Source: Halobacillus alkaliphilus (lineage in GTDB: Bacteria > Bacillota > Bacilli > Bacillales > Halobacillaceae). Taken from it: a stretch of 51,613 nucleotides of DNA. Below are positions 16,588-25,820 of this stretch, piece after piece. The notes beneath the pieces were generated by a model. It made no database searches. It was not told where the DNA came from and worked only from the letters and a program-made list of their open reading frames with translations. Numbering within the stretch: the stretch's first letter is position 1; each line of letters starts with the position of its first letter. The position numbers and the translations under genes were made by a program. The stretch covers positions 18,521 through 70,133 of the forward strand of contig NZ_FOOG01000016.1 in assembly GCF_900113125.1 (NCBI RefSeq). The letters are read 5' to 3'.

Positions 16588-16820
16588 GTTTCGAGATGTT
16601 TGATTATGCTGAAGGTCCTGCGGGGGACGATTCGCTTTCCGTGGCCCTGCACGACGCAGGGTCGTTCGACGTTGCCACAGGACGTGGCGATCTTAGTCGA
16701 ACATCCCATGTGGTAAGCTTCCTCAGGCTCCGCCTTCCGGGATCTTACCGATCATGTTCATCCCACAGGAGTCTTCATCGTCCCCCTCCGGACCTTGCCT
16801 GAAATGAGAGGCTCGAAACA
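16588..16820. repeat. Large imperfect palindrome (Bacillaceae-type intergenic repeat)
   Basis: The outer arms GTTTCGAG and CTCGAAAC lie at 16588-16595 and 16813-16820. Inner arms AGGTCCTG...GGGGGACGAT and ATCGTCCCCC...GGACCT pair across the element. It contains AGGAGTCTTCATCGTCCCC, a phrase typical of GC-richer interspersed repeats in this family. No reading frame looks genic. It occupies the gap between the hydA and permease genes. Confidence 0.7.
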
Positions 16821-16954
16821 TTGGTAAAAATCACTTGGATAGGAAATATAAAATTCATCCATAGGTTCCTGTTTTCTCTAGTTTTTGTTAGAAATGGCCT
16901 GCCTGATACCACTGGTTTTAGAAAGACTCAAGTCCACCAGCTGTACTTCTAAAG

Positions 16955-17133
16955 AAGGGTCCGTTCGCATAATTATAGTTGGGTTGGTGGGGAAATGATG
17001 AGACTCCCGTGGGAAAAGGAACTAGGGGAGATCCCACAGGGAGTGAACAATGACCGAGGAAGCTCCCCGTTCCCCACAGGAAAGCGAATTATTTCCCCAC
17101 CAGCCCTAGTCCTTTCTAGATAACGGACCCTCA
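16955..17133. repeat. Second large palindromic intergenic repeat
   Basis: The outer arms AGGGTCCGTT and AACGGACCCT enclose GGTTGGTGGGGAAAT and ATTTCCCCACCAGCC. The interior holds ACTCCCGTGGGAAA and GGAAGCTCCCCG, the phrase of the well-known Bacillaceae interspersed repeat. It sits in the same gap as the element at 16588 but has a different sequence. Confidence 0.75.
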
Positions 17134-17200
17134 CCACCTCATACAGAACCTAATAGCTCAAAAGCCGGGCAACCTGGTTCTTGTTATCCGTTAGGCAGGA

Positions 17201-18619
17201 CTAGTTTTGATAGAGTTCTTCATGGGACTGTTTGAGTTCACCGAAACGGGCACGCTTCAGGTAGTTACCGGACCCAACTTTCCCGACAAATTCCTTATCA
17301 CGGATGACGAACTCGCCCCGCGAAAGCACGCTGACCGGCTGACCGGTTACTTTTATTCCTTCAAAAGGATTGTAATCAGCGGCCATGTGACTTGTCTCAA
17401 CCGATATGGTGCGCTCGATATTCGGATCAAAGATGACGAGATCTGCATCTGCTCCCACACTGATCGTTCCTTTCTGCGGAAAGATACCGAATGTCTTCGC
17501 AATGCGTGTGGAAATAATGTCCACAAACTGGTTTAGACTGATTCTGCCTTTTTTCACACCTTCAGAGAATAGCAGGCTGACCCGGTCTTCGATAATGGGG
17601 CCGCCGTTTGGAATCTTCGTAAAGTCACCTTTCCCTAAATCCTTCTGTCCTTTAAAATCAAACGAGCACTGATCGGATCCTAACGTCTGCAGTTCACCTG
17701 TCTTCAGAGCATTCCAGAGAACGTCCTGGTGCTTCTTCTCCCGCAGCGGAGGAGACCATACGTATTTGGCTCCTTCAAAATTTGGTTTTTCTAAGTAGCT
17801 TTGGTCGAGCACTAAGTACTGAGGACACGTTTCTCCTATTACCTGATAGCCTTTCTTCCTTGCTTTCGATATTTCTTCAACCGCGTTTTCACACGATACA
17901 TGCACCACGTAAAGCTGTGAATCGGCAAGTCCGGTTAGTTGAGCAGCACGACCAGTTGCCTCTCCTTCGGCTTCAGGAGGACGGGTTAATGCATGATAGA
18001 TCGGGTCGGTCTGTCCTTTTTCAAGGGCTTTTTTAACTAAGTGATCGATCACATCGCCGTTTTCGGCATGCACCATCACGAGAGCGCCAAGTCTTTTTGC
18101 TTCTTCCAGTGTGCGGAATAAGGTCTCGTCATCGGCCTGGAAGACGTTTTTGTAAGCCATAAATACTTTAAAAGAGGTAATTCCCTCATCCTCAATGACG
18201 CTTGGAAGCTGCTCCAGTACGCTGTCATTCATTTCACTAATCATCAAATGGAAGCTATAATCAATGACGGATTTATCGCGTGATTTCGCGTGCCATTGAT
18301 CGATCGAATCCTGAAGCGGCTTCCCTTTATTCGTCAGGCAAAAATCGATCACGGTCGTTGTTCCGCCATGGGCTGCAGCAATCGTGCCTGTTTCAAAATC
18401 ATCCTTACTGACCGTGCCGCCAAATGGCATTTCTAAATGGGTATGAGGATCAACCCCGCCTGGAAAGACGTAGTTGCCTTTCGCATCGATAATTTCAGCT
18501 GAAGAATCGGACAGATCCTGTCCAATCAGTACAATTTTTTCATTTTCTACCATAATGTCAGCTTTATACGTTTCTGCGGCTGTGACAATGATTCCATTCT
18601 TAATAATTTTCTTCATCAT
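17201..18619 (-). CDS. hydA: Dihydropyrimidinase (D-hydantoinase)
   Basis: A 472-residue amidohydrolase opening the dihydrouracil or dihydrothymine ring to the N-carbamoyl-beta-amino acid. The binuclear zinc site is complete: PHTHLEM (about residues 57-63), the carboxylated Lys in SFKVFMAYKN (about 149-158), VHAEN near 183, VVHVSC near 238 and the Asp in LGSDQCSF near 313. Two adjacent ATG codons follow GGAGGG and either may start it. It lies 14 bp after preA in the operon upb-preT-preA-hydA, as its last gene before the repeat-filled gap. Confidence 0.94.
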   Translation of the reverse strand: MMKKIIKNGIIVTAAETYKADIMVENEKIVLIGQDLSDSSAEIIDAKGNYVFPGGVDPHTHLEMPFGGTVSKDDFETGTIAAAHGGTTTVIDFCLTNKGKPLQDSIDQWHAKSRDKSVIDYSFHLMISEMNDSVLEQLPSVIEDEGITSFKVFMAYKNVFQADDETLFRTLEEAKRLGALVMVHAENGDVIDHLVKKALEKGQTDPIYHALTRPPEAEGEATGRAAQLTGLADSQLYVVHVSCENAVEEISKARKKGYQVIGETCPQYLVLDQSYLEKPNFEGAKYVWSPPLREKKHQDVLWNALKTGELQTLGSDQCSFDFKGQKDLGKGDFTKIPNGGPIIEDRVSLLFSEGVKKGRISLNQFVDIISTRIAKTFGIFPQKGTISVGADADLVIFDPNIERTISVETSHMAADYNPFEGIKVTGQPVSVLSRGEFVIRDKEFVGKVGSGNYLKRARFGELKQSHEELYQN

Positions 18620-18633
18620 AACCCTCCATACTA

Positions 18634-19920
18634 TTATTTGATCAAGTCCACTTCACAGGACGAAGCTGCGCCAATCGCTGCCTGCCTTTCATTCCAGGTC
18701 ATCGGCGGTTTGCCATTCGCATAGTCCACCATATCGATCGCACCATCCACCGGGCAGACGATGGAACATAAATTACAGCCGACACAGTCTTCCTCACGCA
18801 CCTTGAGGATGTCATTACCGTTGTCATCTTTCAGCATGTCAATACACTGGTGAGAAGTGTCTTCACAGGCTATATGGCATTTATTACAGTTGATGCACAC
18901 ATCATTATTGATTTTGGCAACAATCTGGTGGTTCAAATCCAAGTTGCCCCAATCGGAGTACTTTTCTACGGATTTACCTACAAGATCCATCACCGAATCG
19001 ATGCCTTTTTCATCCAGATAGTTGTTTAACCCATCTTTCATATCCTCGACAATACTAAAACCATGGTGCATCGCGGCTGTGCAAACCTGCACGCCTGTCG
19101 CTCCCATAAGCATAAATTCAACGGCTTCCCGCCAGCTTGAAACCCCGCCCATACCGGAAATAGGAACATTGATTTTCGGATGACGTGCACACTCCGCTAC
19201 CATATTAAGTGCAATCGGCTTCACGGCCGGACCGCAGTAGCCGCCATGAGCCCCTTTACCAGCAACGTTTGGAATCGTATCCCACGTATCAATATCTACT
19301 CCGGCCAGACTGTTAATGGTATTGATCATACTGACCGCATCAGCCCCGCCATTCACAGCTGCCTGAGCAGTAAAAGTAATATCCGTAATATTCGGTGTAA
19401 GCTTTACAATGACCGGGGTTTCAGCCACTTCTTTGGCCCACATCGTTTGTTTTTCCACGAGCTCAGGCACTTGGCCGGATGCAGCACCCATCCCCCGTTC
19501 TGCCATTCCATGCGGACATCCGAAGTTCAGCTCCAGACCGTCCACGCCGACTTCCTCTACACGCTTCACGATTTCATGCCATTTCTCCTGTGTTGGTTCG
19601 ACCATTAAAGAAGCAATGATTGCATGATTGGGAAATCTTTTTTTAGTTTCATAGATTTCTCGTAAATTCACTTCAAGCGGTCGATCGGTAATCAATTCGA
19701 TATTGTTGAATCCAGCTACTTTCTGACCATTAAAACCGACGGCGGCGAAGCGTGAAGTAACGTTCAGGATCGGCTCTCCTAACGTTTTCCAAACCGCTCC
19801 ACCCCACCCGGCTTCGAATGCACGCTGCACCTGGTACCCGGAGTTGGTTGGAGGTGCTGAAGCCAGCCAAAAGGGGTTCGGAGATTTTATTCCTGCAAGA
19901 TTTAAACTTAAATCAGCCAT
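18634..19920 (-). CDS. preA: NAD-dependent dihydropyrimidine dehydrogenase, PreA subunit
   Basis: A 428-residue FMN and iron-sulfur protein with a dihydroorotate-dehydrogenase-like barrel. LNFGCPHGMAERGMGAASGQ carries the active-site Cys region (about residues 130-149), PVIVKLTPN binds the cofactor or substrate, and a C-terminal ferredoxin domain has two 4Fe-4S motifs (CINCNKCHIAC and CVGCNLCSIVCP, about 341-390). With PreT it reduces uracil or thymine using NAD(P)H, the first step of the reductive pathway. It lies 26 bp after preT and shortly before hydA. Confidence 0.94.
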   Translation of the reverse strand: MADLSLNLAGIKSPNPFWLASAPPTNSGYQVQRAFEAGWGGAVWKTLGEPILNVTSRFAAVGFNGQKVAGFNNIELITDRPLEVNLREIYETKKRFPNHAIIASLMVEPTQEKWHEIVKRVEEVGVDGLELNFGCPHGMAERGMGAASGQVPELVEKQTMWAKEVAETPVIVKLTPNITDITFTAQAAVNGGADAVSMINTINSLAGVDIDTWDTIPNVAGKGAHGGYCGPAVKPIALNMVAECARHPKINVPISGMGGVSSWREAVEFMLMGATGVQVCTAAMHHGFSIVEDMKDGLNNYLDEKGIDSVMDLVGKSVEKYSDWGNLDLNHQIVAKINNDVCINCNKCHIACEDTSHQCIDMLKDDNGNDILKVREEDCVGCNLCSIVCPVDGAIDMVDYANGKPPMTWNERQAAIGAASSCEVDLIK

Positions 19921-19946
19921 ATCATTACGCCTCCTGAATAGTAGTT

Positions 19947-21320
19947 TTACATCGCGGCTGTTGGTGCGGGAGCTAACTGTTTATGAATGGCCATAGCGAC
20001 TTCTTTGCCTTGCTGGGCGGCTGTCACCACCATGGCTTCCCCTTGTCCTTTTGCAAAAATCACATCTCCTGCAGCGAAAACCTTAGAATTGGATGTTTGC
20101 AGGGATTCAGGGTCAACTTTGACGACACCGCCTTCATGATCCAGACCAAAGCCCTCAATTAAATCTGAATAGCGTGTCTGTCCAATCGCTTTAATAACCG
20201 CATCGGCTTCCATGACAAATTCAGAACCTTCAACTGGTGCCGCTCTTCTTCGTCCATCCGCGTCTGGTTCGCCCAGCGCCATTTTCACACATTTCAGGTG
20301 CGTCACCTGGTTCGTCTCATCCCCGATGATCTCGATTGGCTGCGTCAGCCAGTTGAATTCCACGTTATCCTGTTTAGCAAAATCGTATTCAAAATCATAA
20401 GCGGTCATTTCTTTAACCGTGCGGCGGTAAACAATCTTCACATCCGCCGCTCCTTTTCGAGCTGCACAGGTGGCCGCATCAATCGCCGTGTTACCTGCAC
20501 CAATAACCACAACGTTTTTACCGAGCAGTTCCTCTGTTACCGGGCCTGATTTTGTACTTTTCACAAATTCAATGGCGTCATGAACGCCGTTTAAGTCTTC
20601 CCCTTCAATTCCAAGCATTGGAACGTTTCCCATACCGATAGTCAGTACAATGGAGTCATATTGTTCGGATAGTTCCTGAAAAGTGACATCGGTTCCGACT
20701 CTTGTGTTTGTCCGGATTTCTACGTCCATTTGTCTGACCTGATCGACTTCCCAGCGGGAAATATCCTGCGGCAGCCGGAACGACACGATACCGTATGTAT
20801 CCAGCCCTCCAGCCTCAGCCTCCGCTTCAAAAATCGTAACCTCGTAGCCAAAACGAGCAAGTTCCCGGGCTGCCGATAAACCAGCTGGGCCTCCTCCAAC
20901 AACTGCCACCTTCATACCATTCTTTTCCCCCGGTTTGAATAACAGCTGTTCGTTCTTGATGGCCCAGTCGGTCGCAAACCGCTGCAGATCACCAATTAAA
21001 ATGGGCTCCGTGGAGTGATTTAATACACACGCTCCTTCACAAAGCTCCTCCGTCGGGCAGACGCGGGCACACGTAGCACCGACAGGATTCGATGACATGA
21101 TGGTCGTTGCCGATCCCTTTAGATTTCCAGAAGCAATCTTTTTGATAAACTTCGGAATATCAATGCTTGTGGGACATGCCTTAATACAAGGAGCATCATA
21201 GCAGTACAAGCAGCGATTGGCTTCTTCCATGGCCTCCTGATTGTTGAGACCTTCGTGAACTTCCTCGAAGTTTGATTTCAAGTTCTCCAGAGATATTCCT
21301 TTGCTTTTTAACTGAGTCAA
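19947..21320 (-). CDS. preT: NAD-dependent dihydropyrimidine dehydrogenase, PreT subunit
   Basis: A 457-residue flavoprotein related to the glutamate synthase small subunit. The N-terminal iron-sulfur cysteines are in CLYCYDAPCIKACPT and GATCARVCPTEELCEGACV (about residues 37-105). FAD binds at VAVVGGGPAGLSAARELA (about 153-170), and NAD(P)H at VVVIGAGNTAIDAATCAA (about 270-287). It delivers electrons from NAD(P)H to PreA. The stop is 26 bp before preA. A 137-bp gap separates it from the beta-ureidopropionase gene upstream; I saw no terminator there, so one operon is likely. Confidence 0.93.
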   Translation of the reverse strand: MTQLKSKGISLENLKSNFEEVHEGLNNQEAMEEANRCLYCYDAPCIKACPTSIDIPKFIKKIASGNLKGSATTIMSSNPVGATCARVCPTEELCEGACVLNHSTEPILIGDLQRFATDWAIKNEQLLFKPGEKNGMKVAVVGGGPAGLSAARELARFGYEVTIFEAEAEAGGLDTYGIVSFRLPQDISRWEVDQVRQMDVEIRTNTRVGTDVTFQELSEQYDSIVLTIGMGNVPMLGIEGEDLNGVHDAIEFVKSTKSGPVTEELLGKNVVVIGAGNTAIDAATCAARKGAADVKIVYRRTVKEMTAYDFEYDFAKQDNVEFNWLTQPIEIIGDETNQVTHLKCVKMALGEPDADGRRRAAPVEGSEFVMEADAVIKAIGQTRYSDLIEGFGLDHEGGVVKVDPESLQTSNSKVFAAGDVIFAKGQGEAMVVTAAQQGKEVAMAIHKQLAPAPTAAM

Positions 21321-21457
21321 TGCAATGAACCTCCTTTAATAGATACTTGCCAAACGATTCAGATGCATGGTTATACGAAAGAAGTTCTACATAGGGAAAA
21401 GAGATCGATTTTCCTTTTTTCTATGCAGAACTTCTTCCACGATTCTGGAATTCTATG

Positions 21458-22348
21458 TTATGGCAGAAGCTCCCCCATCTTCTCGTACGTCTCGGGACGA
21501 CGATCCCGGTAAAACTGCCACGTATCACGGACTTCCCGGATAAACTTCTTATTCATTTCACCAATAATGACTTCATCCTGATCGCGGCTCCCGGTAGCAA
21601 CGAACTCTCCTCTCGGATCCACAAGGTAGGACTGACCATAAAATTCTCCCATATTCCATGGACCTTCATAACCGACACGGTTAATAGCTCCTAAATAATA
21701 GCCATTTGCTACCGCATGAGCCGGCTGCTCAAGCTTCCATAAATATTCGGACAGACCAGCCACAGTAGCGGAAGGATTAAATACAACTTCTGCCCCGTTT
21801 AAGCCAAGCACTCGTGCCCCTTCAGGGAAATGACGATCATAGCAGATATAAACACCGACTTTAGCAAAGGCCGTATCAAACACGGGATACCCGAGATTAC
21901 CAGGCTTGAAGTAATACTTCTCCCAGAATCCATATCCCTTGTCCCCTACGCCCACCTGTGGAATATGATGTTTACGGTATTTACCTAAATAAGATCCATC
22001 TGCATCAATGACAGCGGCTGTATTATAGTACGTCGCAATCCCTTCTCTTTCATAGATGGGAAGAACAATAACGACTCCAAGTTCTTTGGCAAGCTCCTGA
22101 AATTGAACCGTGGTCGGACCATTTGGAATTTCTTCAGCTGCATCGTACCACTTTGAGTTTTGTTCCGAGCAGAAATAAGGACCATAGAAAATTTCCTGCA
22201 GGCAAATGATTTGCGCTCCTTTTTCTGCCGCTTCCCGGACCAGTTTAATATGTTTTTCGATCGATGCCTGTTTATGAACTTCGACAGGTTCATTTCCATC
22301 CACATCGTGAGAAGCTTGTATTAACCCAATTTGGACTTTATCGGACAC
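21458..22348 (-). CDS. Beta-ureidopropionase (N-carbamoyl-beta-alanine amidohydrolase)
   Basis: A 296-residue nitrilase-superfamily hydrolase. The Glu-Lys-Cys triad is visible: Glu in CLQEIFYGPYFC (about residues 49-60), Lys in YRKHHIPQVG (about 124-133) and Cys in GVYICYDRHFPEGARVLG (about 160-177). The family includes N-carbamoylputrescine amidase, but the neighbours hydA, preA and preT fix its likely substrate as N-carbamoyl-beta-alanine (or the 2-methyl form), releasing beta-alanine, CO2 and ammonium. It is the first gene of the operon. The upstream gap 22349-22648 is A/T-rich and must contain the promoter. Confidence 0.9.
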   Translation of the reverse strand: MSDKVQIGLIQASHDVDGNEPVEVHKQASIEKHIKLVREAAEKGAQIICLQEIFYGPYFCSEQNSKWYDAAEEIPNGPTTVQFQELAKELGVVIVLPIYEREGIATYYNTAAVIDADGSYLGKYRKHHIPQVGVGDKGYGFWEKYYFKPGNLGYPVFDTAFAKVGVYICYDRHFPEGARVLGLNGAEVVFNPSATVAGLSEYLWKLEQPAHAVANGYYLGAINRVGYEGPWNMGEFYGQSYLVDPRGEFVATGSRDQDEVIIGEMNKKFIREVRDTWQFYRDRRPETYEKMGELLP

Positions 22349-22648
22349 ATAAATTCCTCCTTATGTAATAAGATCCCTAATTTTTTAAAATGGCTTCCAG
22401 CCGTGTAAACCTTCATCGTTACGATTCCGTGCTTCTTCACCTCCCCAGAGATTATTTTAAATTTTCTTTATTTGCTGAATATTTTGTAATTTATATACAC
22501 TTTACCTTAAGTTTATAAATTTGCCATTATACATACTGTAAAATGTTAATTTGGAACGACTGTGCGTTTTGTAAAAATAAAGGGTTGGTATGTAAGCACG
22601 AATGAAAGGATTAATTAGAACAGCAGGGTGTCTAATGGAAAGAATTGA

Positions 22649-22682
22649 AAAAAGCGGAAGCCTTTAAGTCTTCCGCTTTTTC
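22649..22682 (-). terminator. Terminator of mmsA
   Basis: AAAAAGCGGAAG and CTTCCGCTTTTT form a perfect 12-bp stem with a 9-base loop. It ends seven bases before the mmsA stop. Confidence 0.85.
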
Positions 22683-22688
22683 AGTCCA

Positions 22689-24161
22689 TTAATACCAGCG
22701 CTGCGTCAGCATTTTCCGCTTCGTATAAAAATTCAATCCGTCTTTCCCGTTGGCATGCAGATCTCCATAAAATGATTTTTTATTACCGGAGAAAGGAAAG
22801 AAAGCCATAGGGGCAGGAACGTTCACATTGACGCCAAGCATGCCCGCGTCCATCTCTTCTCTGAACTGCTGCACAGCCTTGCCGCTTGAGGTATAGATTA
22901 CAGCGCCATTCGCAAATTCGGACTTATTGGCCGTTTCGATGGCTTCATCTAAAGTATCCGCACGTACAATACTTAGAACCGGTGCGAAGATTTCATCTTT
23001 CCAAATCTTCATATCTTCGGTTACGTAGTCGAAAATCGTCGCCCCGAGAAAATAGCCCGATTCATTTTCACGGAGTTCTACCCGGCCGTCGCGCACAAGC
23101 TTCGCGTTTTCTTCTTCTCCGGCTTCAATATAACCGAGCACTCGGTCTCTATGGGACTCACGGATTAACGGCCCTAAGTTCGTTTCTTCCGCCAGCCCAT
23201 CTCCTACGTTCAACTGATCAGCCGCCTCTTTCAGTTTGGCAACTAGTGGATCCGCAATCTCGCCGACTGCTACTACTACGGAACATGCCATACAGCGCTC
23301 CCCGGCGCTCCCGAAAGCTGCATTAACAATGCCCTCGACAGACTTATCGAGGTTGCAGTCCGGCAATACGATGGAGTGATTCTTGGCACCGGCAAGGGCC
23401 TGTACACGTTTTCCATGGTTCGCCGCGGTTTTATATACATATTCTGCTACGGGCTGAGATCCGACGAAAGATATCGCATCAATCTCTTCATGTTCAAGGA
23501 GACCATTCACTACATCATGCGCACCATTCACCAGGTTCAGTACACCTTTTGGCAAACCGGCTTCATGCATAAGCTCCACTAACATCTTCGCAAGAATCGG
23601 TGTCCGCTCGGAAGGCTTCAGTACAAAGGTATTGCCGCACACCAGCGCAAGTGGAAACATCCATAAAGGTACCATCATCGGGAAGTTAAAAGGCGTGATC
23701 CCTCCGACTACACCGACCGGATAGCGGTACATCCCGGAATCAATGCCTTCCGCAATATCCGGCAGCACGTCCCCCATCATTAAACTCGGTGCTCCGGCGG
23801 CGAATTCTACACATTCGATTCCCCTTTGGACTTCCCCTGTCGCATCTTTTTTCGTTTTTCCGTTCTCCTGGGTCAGCACTTTGGCTAATTCATCACGATT
23901 TTCTGTGAGAAGCTGCTGGTATTTGAACATAATCCGTGCTCGCTTAGGAACAGGTGTCTTCTTCCAGTCTTTAAATGCCTGTCTTGCCGATTGTACGGCT
24001 TTATTTACGTCCTCTTTCGATGAAATAGGAACACTTGCGATGATTTCTCCTGTAGCGGGGTTAGGCACATTCTCCACTTGCCCGCTTTCAGACGAAACCC
24101 ATTCTCCATTAATAAAATTCTGAATGACCACCTGATTCGACTTCGAGAAAGTTGTCTCCAT
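22689..24161 (-). CDS. mmsA: CoA-acylating (methyl)malonate-semialdehyde dehydrogenase
   Basis: A 490-residue aldehyde dehydrogenase of the MmsA/IolA group. [17 protein letters not shown] (about residues 158-174) and the catalytic Cys in [13 protein letters not shown] (about 279-291) are the specific signatures. The usual glutamate general base of other aldehyde dehydrogenases is replaced by Asn in [10 protein letters not shown], as expected for CoA-dependent members. It converts malonate semialdehyde to acetyl-CoA, or methylmalonate semialdehyde to propionyl-CoA, with NAD+ and CoA. It is a monocistronic unit with its own promoter and terminator. Confidence 0.92.
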   Translation of the reverse strand: METTFSKSNQVVIQNFINGEWVSSESGQVENVPNPATGEIIASVPISSKEDVNKAVQSARQAFKDWKKTPVPKRARIMFKYQQLLTENRDELAKVLTQENGKTKKDATGEVQRGIECVEFAAGAPSLMMGDVLPDIAEGIDSGMYRYPVGVVGGITPFNFPMMVPLWMFPLALVCGNTFVLKPSERTPILAKMLVELMHEAGLPKGVLNLVNGAHDVVNGLLEHEEIDAISFVGSQPVAEYVYKTAANHGKRVQALAGAKNHSIVLPDCNLDKSVEGIVNAAFGSAGERCMACSVVVAVGEIADPLVAKLKEAADQLNVGDGLAEETNLGPLIRESHRDRVLGYIEAGEEENAKLVRDGRVELRENESGYFLGATIFDYVTEDMKIWKDEIFAPVLSIVRADTLDEAIETANKSEFANGAVIYTSSGKAVQQFREEMDAGMLGVNVNVPAPMAFFPFSGNKKSFYGDLHANGKDGLNFYTKRKMLTQRWY

Positions 24162-24205
24162 CTTTTCACCTCAATTGGTAGATTCTGTTCTTTTTGCTCA
24201 GATTC

Positions 24206-24234
24206 ATTATAAATTCAGAAAATTCCAACATCAA
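24206..24234 (-). promoter_or_regulatory. Sigma-A-type promoter of mmsA
   Basis: The minus strand shows TTGATG (24234-24229), a 17-base spacer and TATAAT (24211-24206). It lies 45 bp before the start codon. Confidence 0.6.
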
Positions 24235-24243
24235 TGGACGAAA

Positions 24244-24272
24244 TGTCAAATGAATATCTCTTCAAATTGACA
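24244..24272. promoter_or_regulatory. Inverted repeat just upstream of the mmsA promoter
   Basis: TGTCAA (24244-24249) and TTGACA (24267-24272) form a dyad ending about 10 bp upstream of the -35 box, the usual place for an activator. The minus strand contains CATTTGACA, also found in the aminotransferase upstream region. Confidence 0.45.
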
Positions 24273-24339
24273 CTATGACGGTCTCTGCGATCTGGGTGGG
24301 AATGAGAAAGCAGCAAGCTTCACTTAAAACAGAGCATAC

Positions 24340-24376
24340 AAAAAACCGTCCAATCAACTATCAATCGGACGGTTTA
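24340..24376 (-). terminator. Terminator downstream of array 1
   Basis: AAACCGTCC and GGACGGTTT form the stem and the minus strand continues in six T. No other terminator separates it from the zupT-like gene, so zupT transcripts probably run through the 21-bp array and end here. Confidence 0.75.
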
Positions 24377-24478
24377 TTATTCTTTTTTTGGAAGACTCTG
24401 TTTTGGATGCTTTTCTGAAAAATTGATGGCTGGGAAATCAAATCTTCGCTCTTTCATCCCTATCGATTAAATGCTTTG

Positions 24479-24772
24479 ATTGGGCTGTGCTCTGACTTGA
24501 TTGGGCCGTGCTCTACTTCAATTTGGCCGTCACCCTCCTCAATTGGGCCGTCGCCCTCCTCAATCGGGCCGTGCTCCACCTTAATCGGGCCGTGCTCTTC
24601 CTTAATTGGGCCGTCACCCTCCTCAATTGGGCCGTCGCCCTCCTCCATTGGGCCGTGCTCCACCTCAATTGGGCCGTGCTCCACCTCAATTGGGCCGTAC
24701 TCCACCTTAATTGGGCCGTGCTCCACCTCAATTGGGCCGTACTCCACCTTAATTGGGCCGTCACCCATCGAT
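24479..24772. repeat. 21-bp tandem repeat array 1 (14 units)
   Basis: Fourteen units start exactly every 21 bases from 24479 to 24752. Each begins with ATTGGGCCGT (minor changes: ATC, ATTT, CTGT) followed by an 11-base variable part such as GCTCCACCTCA or CGCCCTCCTCA. There are no length changes. Because 21 is divisible by three, four frames stay open. On the minus strand this gives (GPI[EK]VEH)n, from an ATG at 24768 to a stop at 24460, without a convincing ribosome site. It lies between the zupT-like stop and a terminator. Confidence 0.9.
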
Positions 24773-24803
24773 CCTGGCCCTACAATAGTGTCGTAATTTA
24801 TAT

Positions 24804-25658
24804 TTAAATAAACAGAAGCAAACTCAATGCCATAACTGCCATACCCGCTACCACTCCATAGATGGATAAATGAGCTTCGCCGTATCGGCGGGAAGCTGGA
24901 AGTAGTTCATCCAGTGAAATAAACACCATGATTCCGGCAACTCCAGCGAATAAGACTCCGAACATTACATCATTCAAGAATGGCATTAGGACTAAATACG
25001 CAAGCAAAGCGCCGACCGGTTCGGATAGGCCACTAAGAAAAGAAAGTTTGAAAGCTTTTTTCTTATCTCCTGTCGCAAAATAGACGGGGACGGAAACAGC
25101 GATCCCCTCCGGTATGTTATGAATAGCGATCGCAGCTGCAATTGCGATCCCGAGGCTGGGATCATTTAAGGCCGCTGTGAAAGTGGCGATCCCTTCTGGA
25201 AAGTTGTGTATCGCAATCGCGAGTGCCGTGAACGTTCCCATTTTTAGTAGATGAGATTGATCGACCGCTGGCTCGGAAGCCGACATATCTTCCACTTTTT
25301 TCACTTCATGCGGATTTCCTGCTTTTGGAATCAATCTATCAATAACTGCAATGACTACCATTCCACCGAAGAAACCGGCAACCGTGACCCATTTACCTGG
25401 CACTTCTCCCATGGCATTTACAAGCGAATCCTGTGCTTTGAAGAAAATCTCGACCATGGATACATAAATCATTACACCTGCTGAGAAACCAAGTGCCAAT
25501 GAAAGAAATCTAGTATTTGTAGTCTTTGTAAAGAAAGCTAGTACGCTTCCGATACCAGTGGCTAACCCGGCAAGCAGGGTTAATCCAAAAGCTAATAATA
25601 AATTTTCTATTTGCCTCTCCCTTTCTTCTCTGTCTAATCTAGAATCATTGTAAATCAA
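24804..25658 (-). CDS. ZIP-family divalent metal (zinc) importer, ZupT-like
   Basis: A 284-residue membrane protein with about eight hydrophobic segments. The two ZIP metal-binding helices are plain: [14 protein letters not shown] (about residues 151-164) and [15 protein letters not shown] (about 180-194), separated by [11 protein letters not shown]. It imports Zn2+ and possibly other divalent metals. The TTG start follows AAGGA; the hydrophilic first 17 residues are unusual, and an internal start after AAAGGGAGAGG would need an ATA codon, so the N-terminus is uncertain. The 21-bp array lies directly downstream. Confidence 0.88.
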   Translation of the reverse strand: MIYNDSRLDREERERQIENLLLAFGLTLLAGLATGIGSVLAFFTKTTNTRFLSLALGFSAGVMIYVSMVEIFFKAQDSLVNAMGEVPGKWVTVAGFFGGMVVIAVIDRLIPKAGNPHEVKKVEDMSASEPAVDQSHLLKMGTFTALAIAIHNFPEGIATFTAALNDPSLGIAIAAAIAIHNIPEGIAVSVPVYFATGDKKKAFKLSFLSGLSEPVGALLAYLVLMPFLNDVMFGVLFAGVAGIMVFISLDELLPASRRYGEAHLSIYGVVAGMAVMALSLLLFI

Positions 25659-25781
25659 GTTTTTCCTTAATGCAACTTTTTTAGTTGTAGTAATATTTTA
25701 TGTGCCTATTAAAAAAATGATACTAAAATTCTTCTCATGTACCCTATTCGCCTATCCAGAACTGGTTCCATAAAATGAAAA

Positions 25782-25813
25782 AGAAGCACAGCCCCCTGGG
25801 ACTGTGCTTCTTT
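25782..25813 (-). terminator. Hairpin terminator beyond the MFS remnant
   Basis: GAAGCACAG and CTGTGCTTC form the stem around a short GC-rich loop with flanking A and T tracts, just after the remnant's stop codon. It is probably the original terminator of the lost transporter gene. Confidence 0.7.
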
Positions 25814-25820
25814 CTTACGT

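Noticed and set aside
24460-24807. Heptapeptide-repeat proteins in array 1
   Set aside because: Four frames on both strands are open simply because 21 is a multiple of three. The minus-strand ATG at 24768 has no convincing ribosome site. Left as a repeat, with coding kept as a possibility.
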